A stretch of DNA of 64,000 nt, taken from positions 17,713,016 to 17,777,015 of the forward strand of contig CM068323.1 of NCBI GenBank assembly GCA_034766995.1, in the 5' to 3' direction. The position numbers and the translations under genes are program-made. The notes below the pieces were generated by a model. The model was given only the letters and a program-made list of their open reading frames with translations, did no database searches and was not told the origin of the DNA. The DNA comes from Acanthacorydalis orientalis (lineage: Eukaryota; Arthropoda; Insecta; Megaloptera; Corydalidae). Shown in pieces: positions 52,895-64,000 of this stretch (its first letter is position 1; each line of letters begins with the position of its first letter).

Positions 52895-53998
52895 TAAAAG
52901 AGAAGAAGAATGGTCGCAATCAAACCCAGAAGTTTTATATTTGCAAGCATCTGTTGTGCAGGCACTCATATTGATTGGTATTATATTTGATTTATACGAT
53001 TCAATCACAAACATCAACCAATCGCTTGGCAACATGCATTGTGACCGCTGTATATTTTGGTTCTTCATATAAATAATTCATAAAAATAACGGAAACTAGT
53101 GATTCAGGTTAAATAAAAAAAATTTCATGACAATTTGTTATAACGAAAATCACATGTTGCATGATTAACTCGGTTTAAATTTACTCTTTTAATCAATTCA
53201 TACGTACGTTCCAAAATTATACAGTTCTTTCTGTGTTAAATGTTAAAAATTGAAACAGTATTTTAATTAGAGTAGAATAAAACTACTCGTATTTATGAAT
53301 TCGGGTATGAAATATTCATTTGAGGGAGTTTTTTCTTGGTATTTATTTTTCGATGTTATTTTAATGTCATTTTTGAGTTAGTATTTTCAATGATTGGATT
53401 CAATGTTCGTTCTATTCTAATAAGTAGATTTTATAATCTGCCTCAAACGATGGAATTGATAATTTCTGCTTTTTATTTGAAACAAACTTAAAATTCAAAA
53501 ATGTCTATTAAAACATTTTCAAATCTCGTCAAAAAAACACCTCCACCGCAAATATCGTACAGAACCGCTCAAAATATGTATAATACATAACAGATTCGGA
53601 CAGAAAAACACAGCACAATAGATAAATGGTACTGCAATAACGTTAACTGTTATCCTATTCACAAAAAAAAATTTTTTTTAACGTAACGTTTATACATTTG
53701 TGTATGAAAGCACGTTCTCGAAAACATCTCTGCACTCATACATATTGTAACAAGAGCATTGTGTACGCTTGCAGAAACAATGATCGTTTTTCTCTTTTTG
53801 CGAACGACGAAACTTATCTCGCTATTCTATTTTCATGGGCCATCCTCTTATATATTTAACACTTTCCGAAAACAAAGTAATCGTATTCATACGGATCCTA
53901 CTATGTAATTATGTAAGAGAACGTTAAAGCATTTGATTGTTTCTCTATTCAGTAGCCAACATAAACCTTACAACACACAAGGCCTTACACACACATGG

Positions 53999-54017
53999 CT
54001 ATATATATATATATATA
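53999..54017. repeat. Short (TA)n
   Basis: About nine units, preceded by cacacacatgg. Confidence 0.9.
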
Positions 54018-54560
54018 CTTTAAAAAATTACGTAGCTATTTATATACCTTTCCATTAAAAATAAATAAAGGTTTCAGAATGGTACCTTTAATCGAAAAAG
54101 TGCATAATCGTTCAGTACCATAATGAAAATTTAAAATCACTAAAAATATTTTTAACATAATTTCAATTCCGTAAATAATGAAAAATATATTATAAAGTAT
54201 GTTTAAAAAATTATCATAAATGTTACAAGGATATAATTATTTTAGTACATGAAAATATATAATTGAAACGGTGTGTTCTTTTAAAAAAATTCCAGTTAGT
54301 TTTATTCATTCATTGTACATGAATGAGTTTACATTCATGCACGTGTACACTTGCGTGTGCTAAATTTTACATCATTTATACATGTTTCTGAATATTTAAT
54401 TAATTTAAATCATACTACTCATTAAACGTCTAATATTTGCAAAGATCTTGTCTATTAAATTAATTTCAATACACTTAGATGTCCACTTGGTACGAAACAC
54501 TGAAATGATATCAATATATCTCCCAGACGATGAAGAGTAATGTGGGTGGGTAAATGTTTA

Positions 54561-54599
54561 TGTATATATATGTAAATATATACATACATAACGAGTATG

Positions 54600-54654
<55 letters not shown>

Positions 54655-54724
54655 ATGTATGTATGTATGTGTGAATTTATGTACGTGTGTGTACATACGT
54701 ATCTCAAGTTTGTGTGTGTGTGTA
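54561..54724. repeat. Long (TA)n-(TATG)n-(TG)n compound
   Basis: About 160 bp of simple sequence: TA/TGTA units, about 21 pure TA units, several tatg units, mixed GT/AC, then (TG)n. The 84- and 82-codon frames on opposite strands are products of the repeat. Confidence 0.95.
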
Positions 54725-54759
54725 AATTGGTGGATATATGTTTGTGACCCCATGAGAGA

Positions 54760-55180
54760 AGTCAATGCAACTGGTCGTCGTCTCCGACCGTCTCGTTCTT
54801 AAGCTAGACACCTTACGTTTCGCTAGGCTTACACGTAGTAACCTACAAACAGAGAACGTGGCACGTTATGAAACTGCGATTATCTTAATTGCCACGAATA
54901 AATATGCCGGTATAATACAACTCCTCCGTAACTAGTCTCATTAATTATATCTGTTAACGATGCTTCCGCGCAATTAGCACTTATAAAATTTGTACAAAAG
55001 CAAAATGTCTGCCCGCTACGCGACCCCACATTGTAAAGTTCATTAAAATATTCCATTGTTCACTGGCTGTGTTATTTGCCTGAACAAGCTTTTCGCGGAT
55101 AAAAAAAAGTATATACTTTATTTTATTGTGCTGCGTTTTCCTCTGCAGTTGTGCTAACCTGCCGCTTGTAATCATACTGT
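54760..55180. other. Mixed-composition islet right of the (TG)n tract
   Basis: Contains a CpG cluster at 54770-54800 and complex sequence to about 55170. A 64-codon minus-strand frame (54981-55175) has no family signature. It may be regulatory. Confidence 0.25.
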
Positions 55181-56620
55181 TTGTATTAAATTAAATAAAC
55201 TTTTTTTTTGTTTGAATAAGCTCACACTATATCATTACAATATAATATTACAGTGAATAATAAAAAAAATGCGTTATATCTTACAGTTGAGATTACCGAA
55301 ATTCTTTTCTTTCTTCGTGAGATATACGCGTTGCAGTGTTATTTCACAGCTTGGAATAGAATTTAATAATTAAAAAGTAAAATTTTATACCTGTACACAT
55401 ATTCGTACACATAAATATATTCATACACACACCTGTATATAAATATATATTTTCATAACGGACGGATAATCTTTGAATCATTTCTTTCTTTTTAACTATT
55501 TTATTTTGTCTTATAATTCTCTTATTTATTATAAAATCAAATTAAATTCTAAACATTAAAAAATAACGTATACATATTTATTAAAAAAGCTAAAATAAAT
55601 TGCACAAATCAATTATTTGTAACAGTTTCAAACTACATTGCTTTATAATCAGACCAGTTACTAAATGTTTAAAAAATTTATTATTTTATTCTACTGCATG
55701 TATTTATTTTTAAAAATTCGTTTTATTACATTAATTTTTCATTCGTACAGTAAGGAATGCATTTCAGTGATATATGGTTTCCCAAAATAAAAATAAATAA
55801 ATCATGTGTGCAGTATTGTATTACATTCCCTGCATAATTTATGAATGTGGTGAATTTAAAATACAAAAAACGCTATTTTTATGTATTCCACTTATAAAAT
55901 ATTGTATGAAAAACAAAATATATATTTAATATTATTTGTGTCCTTTTCTTCATTTATCTCGAAGATAATTTAAAATTATATAAACATGATTATATAAATT
56001 ATGACAATTAAACCATTTCTTAATAAAATAAAGAAATGTTTATCTACTATTTTAAAATTATAATTTTTTTTACAATCGTATAATAAAGTATATTCTAACA
56101 CAAATTCAATAATGAAATATTTCTTCATTGAATCAGAAGAATGTTAAGCTTTTATATTCAAACATTATTGGAAAACTTTTAACTCTTGTATAAAGTTTAA
56201 AAAAATACACATTTTATTTTTTTTTACTAGAGATAAAAAATATAGTATATCTAAATTTTATTTTATTAATTAATATTTATATTTATTTAAAATAAAAGAT
56301 GCCTGTGTGTTTCAATATGATTTTTAATTATTTGATAATTGTAAAGTCAACATTTTGTTTTTCTATATAAAAATTGAGATAAATAATTGGAAATAATGTT
56401 TGTTATGAAGTTCTAATAAATTCATATTAAGGAGATGAAAATATCTGACCCTGTTTTATTCAATACGATTTTAAAAGCTGACTGAATTAATTGTCAGCAC
56501 CGAAAGAGTATTTAAAAAAATTATGTATCTATACATTTCGTTAAGAAACAGAATAAATTTAATTCATTATCTAGCAAGATAAAAAAAAAACGTACAGAAA
56601 AAAACTTGATACCTAAATCT
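55181..56620. other. AT-rich non-coding stretch
   Basis: No ORF, microsatellite of note or mobile element. Confidence 0.6.
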
Positions 56621-56624
56621 TTGC

Positions 56625-56895
56625 AAACGAGTAACCAGCGCGAGCCGTTAAAACTTAAGCGCTGCAATATTTTACCATTGAAACCTAAATTGATCGTGGC
56701 TTAGCGAAAACAAACAAATGTTGTTCATAAATTATTCATGCCAGTGTTGGCGCTTGATCGATGGTCATGAATTAAGACGTTGTTACTTGTTTCCTCGGTG
56801 CACTTCTCATTACGCTTATATTCAAGACGCTAAACATTGAATTCCATCGTTTCCGAACGTGGAATTCCACTGCAGGTTTTACGAACATTTGCAGC
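56625..56895. promoter_or_regulatory. Complex GC-balanced islet with forkhead-like motifs
   Basis: Non-repetitive sequence rich in mixed motifs: aaacaaacaaatgttg resembles stacked forkhead sites, and gaattcca occurs twice (near 56838 and 56861, the second as ggaattcca). No ORF is present. This reads as an enhancer-like element rather than an exon. Confidence 0.25.
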
Positions 56896-57713
56896 ATTCA
56901 TAAATTACTGACATATTATATTTCACAATTTCACTGTTGAACAGATTTTAGTACATTGCTGTCAACATAGCACGAATAACTCTACAATCGTACTTGATAT
57001 ATAATCGCTGTATTTGGTTTTATGTGTTAAATAAAAATTTATCATTTTCTTTTCATTTAAGAACACATAAATACACATATACACAGTTTATTTCTTTTCA
57101 ACGTGTACCCAGAAAACAAATTACCTTAAACCAGTCATACATTCGAGAATGCATTCTTGAAATTTATATAAGAAATATCCGTATAAAACTTGACACATGA
57201 ATATTTTATCTTAATTATTTTTTCTGAAAGTATTCACTAATTATTACATTAAAAACTGTCACCGAGCTAATAATTTAAATACATCCAAGCATACTGTGTA
57301 CAGTGTAAAAAATATATTTCATACTTTTTAGTTCTTCTTTAACAAGTATCTCCTTTAAACGATAATTAATTATTTAATAAGGATACGTCCACTTACTTCT
57401 ATTTACAATGATAAATTAAAACACGGTTTTCTTTTAAAAAAAAACTTTCAACATTAATTACAACATTCTACGCGAATTCAAAACGAGTAAATTAGGCTTC
57501 TGTATAAAATCACTTTCCGGTAACAAAACGTTTTATTACATTGTTGTATACACAATAAAACCATCGAGAAAAGAAATTGGATTATTTTTAAATTAATCAG
57601 CCGCTAATCTTAAAATAAACTCCGACTAATTAAAAATATATATAAAATTGATAATTAACTAAGTTGTTTATTCGCATAAATATTTTTTCCGAAATTATCA
57701 GAATATTTATATA

Positions 57714-57750
<37 letters not shown>

Positions 57751-57765
57751 TGTGTGTGTTTGTAG

Positions 57766-57814
<49 letters not shown>

Positions 57815-58015
57815 GTTCGTAATTGAAAGAGACGAGATAGATTGAGTAAATGATAGGCAATTAAAAAGATTTTTCGTACCGACAAAATCCTCTATAAAAA
57901 AATCTGGAAACAAAAACGTGGGAAGAAGAATGTCATGTAATCTCGTCCTTTCTACGCTGATAAAATTATCTTTAGCAAAGTCTGAATCATAACTAGACTG
58001 AATGAGCATCAGCAT
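56896..58015. other. AT-rich non-coding stretch
   Basis: No supported gene. One double TA locus is listed. The 102-codon minus-strand frame at 57707-58015 is half repeat. Confidence 0.6.
57707..57812. repeat. Two (TA)n tracts around a short TG core
   Basis: A TA run, gtattgtgtgtgtttgtag, then a second TA run of about 22 units. Confidence 0.96.
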
Positions 58016-58275
58016 TGTCCAAAGATACTATAACATGTGCCCGGTGAACTGACAAGAATTCTGCCCGTAGATGGAACAAAACACACGCACCCTCGTCGAC
58101 GATCGACCTCCCGTGACGGGATTGTGCTGAGCCACGCGGACACACGGACAGCATTGTGCTGAAATAGACATAAAAATAATGCCACTATAGTAATATGGCG
58201 TTCCACGAGGACGATAAGAATAGGAAGAAGGAAAAAACACACACAATCCATCCGGTGGAACCCTCGTACATCAAC
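58016..58275. promoter_or_regulatory. CpG-containing islet, candidate regulatory element
   Basis: GC-balanced with a CpG cluster at 58085-58150 (ctcgtcgacgatcgacctc, ccgtgacggg). The motif attgtgctga occurs at 58121-58130 and 58154-58163. Minus-strand frames of 108 and 72 codons overlap in different phases and neither looks like a known protein. The islet is bounded on the right by a TA tract. Confidence 0.28.

Positions 58276-58278
<3 letters not shown>

Positions 58279-58310
<32 letters not shown>
58279..58310. repeat. (TA)n
   Basis: About 16 units. Confidence 0.96.
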
Positions 58311-58313
<3 letters not shown>

Positions 58314-61144
58314 AGGGAGGATTGAGCAAGTGCATTGTCGATAATGTGAATAAAAGAGAAATGGCTTTTTAAACAACGAACAAAAGTTTTATGAGAACAA
58401 TAATTGATCATCTTTCAATGGATTGAATAAAAAAAACGTCAGACAAAAGTTAAAAAAAATATATATACGACTTAATTTGATTTCATTAACGTATTTATGT
58501 ACATGGGAATTATCTTTTCATCAAAGAATCAATTCATTATTAGAACCCAATTTCATTCTCTCTTCAATTACGTTTAAAAATTGTAACTAATATCTAATTT
58601 CTATTTTTTCTTATAAACATATTGCTGACCATTTTAAATCTTAATTTTTATAACTCTCAAAATAATTATAAACCGACACAGAAATAAATATATAAATTTA
58701 TTTCATAATTTCGGAAAAAATATTTATGCTAATAAATAACACAGTTAATTATCAATTTTGTTTATTTTTTAATTAGTTGATGTTTATTTAAGATCAATGA
58801 TTAATTTGTTTGAAAATAATTCAATGTTTAATAATTTTATATTTTTCTATCAATGTTCATTGAAATTACAACTCATGTAGTGTTATTTTTATTGAAATAT
58901 ATTGTTTGTAATTTATTTTATTTCTGTGTGCCTGGGTTTAAATTTATTTTTTAATAAAAGAGATATATAATTTATTAAAATAGATTTAAAGTACTATATA
59001 TTCTAATAATTTCAAATATATTCACATATTTTTATAGAAAACTAATATCATTTTTAATTATCTTAAATGAGTGTCTAAAAATAATCAATATCAAATCCAA
59101 CTCTTATACTATATTATTATTATTGAAAATTCTTCATCAATAAACACATTTTTTCTGCTATTTTTATTGCAGGATAATAGATTTATATGTCACAGTGATT
59201 GAACAACTTAATAAGTGAATATAAAAAAAATCTGTAGACAATGAAAAGAGGATAAAATATATGAAAAAGATTGATGTTTTTTTCCGTCGCTTTATCTAGA
59301 TAGAAATGTTATTTGTTCAATCTTCATGATTATATTAACCTGTCTTACCCTATACCAATTCTGTGACATAGAACCGCACAATGTCTTCTAGATAGTATAG
59401 ATTGGCAGTAAATCAATCCATGCAGAATGAGCTGCTTCCTATTTCCCATACCTCGTGTACTTACTCAATCATTGTACTACATAGTTTATACACTGATTCG
59501 TATCTCTCTTTTCCTCGCAAATGTCGATCGTCTATCATCTGCTCTTCGCCCATCTACATCATACTATTGTTTACTATATGGACAGAGAATATCCGATTGT
59601 ATGACTGTACAGATCCTTTCCAGGATAACTTGTTTAGATTTTATACAGTATTTGTGTTTTTGTATAAGAGTGTTTTAGAGAATATTTTAACAGGGTTTAT
59701 TTTCAACGAATTCCGGTATCAATATTTAAATCAGTAAAAAATAATATTCGTATTTTTTAAATATTTACAAATAACGACTAAAATACTTAATAAAAACCAC
59801 TCAAATTCTTTATTAGCGACTTATAGAAAGTATGAAAAAAATAATCGATTTAAAATCTATAGCTAGAAAATAATTGGCAAACTATCAATTTTTAGTCACT
59901 TAAAATATTAGACAATTATAAAATCGAATAATGTATTCTGTTATTTACACAAAAGTTGTATTTAATATATTATTCAAATCAAATCTAGATGTTTCTTCTT
60001 TAATAATAAACATTAAACACAAAATAAATGTGTAATGAAAAGTAATTTAAAATATAAACAGGTTTGAATCATTTCAATTTCGAAGAACATAATTATTTTT
60101 ATAATAAAAATACTGTAGAATATTTTTATTTGATTTTGAATAAACACTAATTAAATGAACTGAGCAGAAATTAAATATGGTACAAAAATAAAACCGTATT
60201 AAACTTTCATAATAGAAAAAGCGTACGGAAAAAAACCGTTCTGTTGAAGTTTAAAATATTAAATACATTCTATAATACTTCTCTTGTTTTATAATATTTG
60301 TTTGACTTTGAAACAATTTTTAAAATCGGCCCGAAGCACTTTTCTATGCAAAGAAAATATTATTCTCGTTTTATTATTTGCATGTGTTCCAATTTTACGT
60401 TCTTATTTTATTTCGTATTTTTTTTTTCTGTAAAGAAATTCATATTTTATTAACAATGTCAAGGCTTGCGCCATTCTTCACGTTTAATGAAATAAATCTT
60501 GAATTCTGTCAACATGCTTCGGAACGAATGAAGTTAGTTAACTTTAACTTTATTATATATCTACAAAAATATAATTTTCGTTAGTTGTAGTTTTAACTTG
60601 TTAAACAAGTTTATTTCGTTTCTTACTTATTGTCTCGTTCTCTACTTTAATTTAAATCAAATGGCATCCTTTCTAAGATAATTTCGTTTCTACACACAAT
60701 TTAAATATTTCATCATATTCAATCAACGTTTCTTGTATAACGACTATATTAATATGTGATTGAGATATGAAAGTTCATATCTGTCTCTTGAAATACAAAC
60801 ACACAACAATTATTTATAATTGAAATACACACACACACATTTTATATAAAACTCATAATTAATATATTATTTTATATATTTATATTAAATACCTTAACGA
60901 CAACAAAATGATTACATTGTTCTGATAGGGTATTGCTGTCTAAAATTTCGTTCTAATTTTCCTCTAAAATGCATTAAAATCAATTATAAGATAAGAGTTT
61001 CAACAATAAGTTAGTGACAATAATAAATAGGATTATTAAGAAAACCTCAAGACAGTTTTATAACATTTTTTTCTATAAATCTTTACAATTTTTAAAAAGA
61101 AAATATTCTAATTTTATAAAGCTACAAGAACCATAATTTTTTTC

Positions 61145-61204
61145 TATGATTATTAAAGATATTTAATAATTATATTAAATATTATTTATGATTATTAAAG
61201 ATAT
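61145..61204 (+). repeat. Direct repeat pair leading into a (TA)n
   Basis: atgattattaaagatat occurs at about 61146 and again at about 61188. The second copy runs straight into the TA tract. Confidence 0.7.
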
Positions 61205-61223
61205 ATATATATATATATATATA
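61200..61223. repeat. (TA)n
   Basis: About 12 units. Confidence 0.94.
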
Positions 61224-61926
61224 ATTTTTAGCATGTTTTCTTATAAAATTAAAAGAAAAGATTTTCATTTCTTATATTATTATTCACAAGATATGTTCAA
61301 CTATGTATTGATTATTAAAAGTGAAATGAACATTTTCTTTTACAACGCAAAGCTTATTATCAAGCAAGTAGTTTGTATTTTCTCATGAAAATGGAATTAA
61401 GTACACTACACTTAATAAATATCAAGCACGATTATTAAGTAAAGTATTAAATTAATTCTTTGAAACATAACGTCAAAGTTTCAACATTAACGTATAATGA
61501 TTACATTAATAATTTAAAAACAGTGGGTGAATTAATTCTGAATATTTTCATTTATTAAAAACAAAACTGGTTTTAAGTAAATCCGACGATTATAATTTGA
61601 AACATTATAAAATTTTATATTAAATTTTTAATAAATGTCTTTAATATGTATTTAATATTTCACATATATCATTTTTCATTAATTACTTTTAGAACAAGTC
61701 TGAACAACTAATTGTTTAACATTATTTTACTTGTATCTATGCATGTATGCAAATGTCTAGTTTAATTCTTGGAAATATACCAATTGACTGATTGAAAAAA
61801 GCCATAGTTTATAATTTCAGTTTCACTCAGGTCAGAGTACTTTTAATTTATATTCCGTTTGAAATTTTATGTGCTTTTAATTAAACCAGAATTTTAGGAA
61901 TATTTATTGAAACGTAACAACCACAC

Positions 61927-61927
<1 letters not shown>

Positions 61928-61960
<33 letters not shown>
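61928..61960. repeat. (TA)n
   Basis: About 16 units. Confidence 0.96.
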
Positions 61961-61962
<2 letters not shown>

Positions 61963-62559
61963 TTATATAAAAATTATAGAGCAGAAATAAAGATTTTTAA
62001 ATTGTTATTTATTTTGAAATGTGTTCTTATTTTTGAAGATAAAAATAATAAATTAAAACACAGATTGAGAATATTTTCCTTGTAAAATATTTTTTACGAT
62101 TGGACATTATAAAGTTGTTAAATCTAATTTATTTCTTTTAGTTTTATCTTAATGAATTTTGTTCTAAAAGAATCTGTTTCCACCGTATTCTAAGCAAGTG
62201 TATTTTTATTATTATCAAATATATTAAAGAAAAATCTATTTGTTAAACAGGTATCTTTTTACAAAAACGTCACGTATTTAACGACGTTAACGGTTCAACA
62301 TATTCAATAAAAATATTGAATTATGTACATTGAGAATAAAAAAACTATTTATTTTCGTACAGATCCGTTGTTAACTCAATCACGGTCGTGTAAACAAGTC
62401 GCACGAAAAAAGAATCAGGTAAAAAGTGTAACAAGACTCTTTATATACACAATTAAGTATAATACATTTTAGTATATTTTTAACTCTTTTATTTCGCTTT
62501 TTTCATTTAATAAGTGTGCAAAGAGTATACACGTAAATATCAGTTATAAAATGATCAAA

Positions 62560-63180
62560 AGAAATACATTCTTTTTGCCGAGGTGTGAGTTACAGCGCGA
62601 CATAAAAGATTCTATTATGGCTCGAATACGTATTTGAAGAAGGTAAGCAAAAGCATATATGTTTACGTTCCTTCGCCTCACGTTGAAAATTGTGACACAG
62701 AGTCGCAAGTGTGCGCCGTCTTTTCTTCGAACATAAAAGTGCGTCGAATTACATAAAAAAGGTAGTTATTCGAGTTGAATTTACATACAAAATACCTTTC
62801 GCCGTTTTCCTTTTATATATGTTTCATTCTCGCACTCTTTGTTGATCGATCTACAAATTACTGCGACCATGTATTCCATAATCATATTGTTTTATCTATG
62901 CTCTGCTCCCGTTCACTGTTTGTTGTGCGGCGGAAGCATCAATTGCATAATTTAACAGTAGAATAAACTGTTGCTGAACAATGTATATTAAAACGGCAAT
63001 GGGGTAAAATGCAAATTTAAAACGTGATGTTCACACTTTGTTAGACGGTATACAGAATAAAAACAAAGCTGCTATGTATGTGTGTGTGTTCATTTGTGTA
63101 TGTGTGTACGCGACAAAGCTGCGGGCAGTCGAACTGAAGGGGGTATTCGTGTGTGTGTCCGTGTACTAGAAATCAACTTG
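62560..63180. promoter_or_regulatory. Mixed-composition islet with a donor-like site and GT-rich end
   Basis: GC-balanced patches at 62575-62760 and 63060-63170. AAG followed by GTAAGC occurs at 62640-62648, a fair 5' splice site on the plus strand, but the frame leading into it has a stop, so an exon ending there would be untranslated. 63074-63100 and 63148-63162 are (GT)-rich. The 63-codon frame at 62775-62966 has no features. It could be an alternative promoter/5' exon or an enhancer. Confidence 0.25.
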
Positions 63181-64000
63181 ATTCTTTTGTACGTGCTCGT
63201 GAACTTTCTGTAATAAAAAGTATACATAAAAATGCCAGCAATGAAGCCGACCGCGCTGAATACAAGAATGAAAATATAATGTTACATAAAGTTGTGGATT
63301 TTGTACAGTGAATGGAATAAATGTTATTCGAAATTGGGAATAAAAGCAAGGGAAGTATCGCACGCAAAATGACATTATTTTATTTAGTGCCTGTAAATAT
63401 TATGTGAATGTATTAATTAGAAAAGCACTCCCGAATATGAGAAAATAATTACTTACATTAGATCAGGTGCCATTTCAATTTTTTGCAGATTCTATTTATA
63501 TATTGGAGAAAGATAATTAAATATAGAATTTTTCATAAGAGAAATTATCAAAATGATTTTTTAATAATTTGTAATATAAATTTAATTTTCACTAAGAAAT
63601 TCAAATAATAAATAACTATACAGATATATAGTTTCGATTTCTTATACTGATTTAAAATATCAGAAATTACAATGTTAATCACTTGGGATTTTTTGTAAAT
63701 ATTGAATAAAAACTTAATATTAAAACAACTTCCCAAATATTTGGTTTTTATGAACAAAGTATATCTAATAGTTAAAAAATAAATCTAAAATTTCATTTAG
63801 AAGATCTCTAATCCATTATTTCAGTGAATACTAAATCTCCGTCAAAATTCATACTTAATTACATAATTTTGTTTAAGTTGGAAGAAGTATCTGATTTTTA
63901 TACTTAAAAAATAGGAATGAAAACTTTCAATTTATTGTAAATTTTGGGATACTGTACGGATGTTTGAAACACATTCAAAAATTCAACGATTTTAACAAGA
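63181..64000. other. AT-rich non-coding DNA at window end
   Basis: Three short minus-strand frames (63166-63757) lack any recognisable feature, and two of them overlap each other. Nothing else is supported. Confidence 0.55.

Larger units (their letters stand above)
51541..54540. other. AT-rich non-coding stretch
   Basis: No supported gene. Three TA tracts are listed. A mixed patch at 53690-53830 has no ORF. Confidence 0.6.
58311..62550. other. AT-rich non-coding stretch
   Basis: No supported gene. A less AT-biased patch at 59280-59640 carries two overlapping plus-strand frames (111 and 83 codons), neither recognised. Two TA tracts are listed. Confidence 0.55.

Noticed and set aside
54511..54802. 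Opposed 84- and 82-codon frames
   Set aside because: Both are translations of the compound microsatellite.
58009..58335. 108-codon minus-strand frame
   Set aside because: It overlaps another minus frame in a different phase and starts in a (TA)n tract.
59402..59737. Overlapping 111- and 83-codon plus-strand frames
   Set aside because: Two different phases are open over the same bases, which argues for chance. Neither resembles a known family.

Overview
The window is 64 kb of very AT-rich eukaryotic DNA with no convincing protein-coding gene. The open frames present are short (119 codons at most). Many are simply (TA)n microsatellites read as Tyr-Ile runs, and none resembles a protein family I recognise. 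Three things suggest an insect nuclear genome: one mariner-family (DD34D) relic, no visible LINE or LTR elements, and an AT-rich background broken by CpG-containing islets with no obvious CpG depletion. I lean towards a TE-poor, bee- or ant-like hymenopteran. That is an inference; no gene in the window fixes the taxon.

Layout. Positions 184-2503 hold an inverted pair of about 100-bp exon-like segments around 2.1 kb of AT-rich DNA. The left copy has an ATG, 13 open codons and a good splice donor; the right copy, on the other strand, is broken. Most of the rest is AT-rich DNA carrying about fifty (TA)n tracts, with some (CT)n, (GATA)n and (GT)n compounds. A perfect 30-bp-arm palindrome lies at 12010-12073. 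A dead mariner copy with TA target sites fills 50346-51538. A short tRNA-like stretch with Pol III A- and B-box matches at about 44666-44765 may be a SINE remnant.

Against this background stand separate islets of higher GC and higher complexity: about 5.93-6.62, 6.72-6.80, 12.66-12.79, 14.0-14.42, 15.45-15.92, 22.18-22.76, 30.6-30.77, 34.04-34.33, 38.28-38.48, 42.5-43.24, 46.25-46.56, 49.08-49.46, 54.76-55.18, 56.63-56.89, 58.02-58.27 and 62.56-63.18 kb. Several sit next to (GT)n-rich DNA. The 42.5-43.2 islet ends in a strong splice-donor match, and the 5.9-6.6 islet has a TATA-like box followed by a 68-codon ORF. The simplest reading is a gene desert or a very long intron of a regulated gene, with the islets as enhancers, 5'-UTR exons or alternative promoters. 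No genes here can be shown to work together. The candidate exons and promoters are low-confidence and need transcript data.
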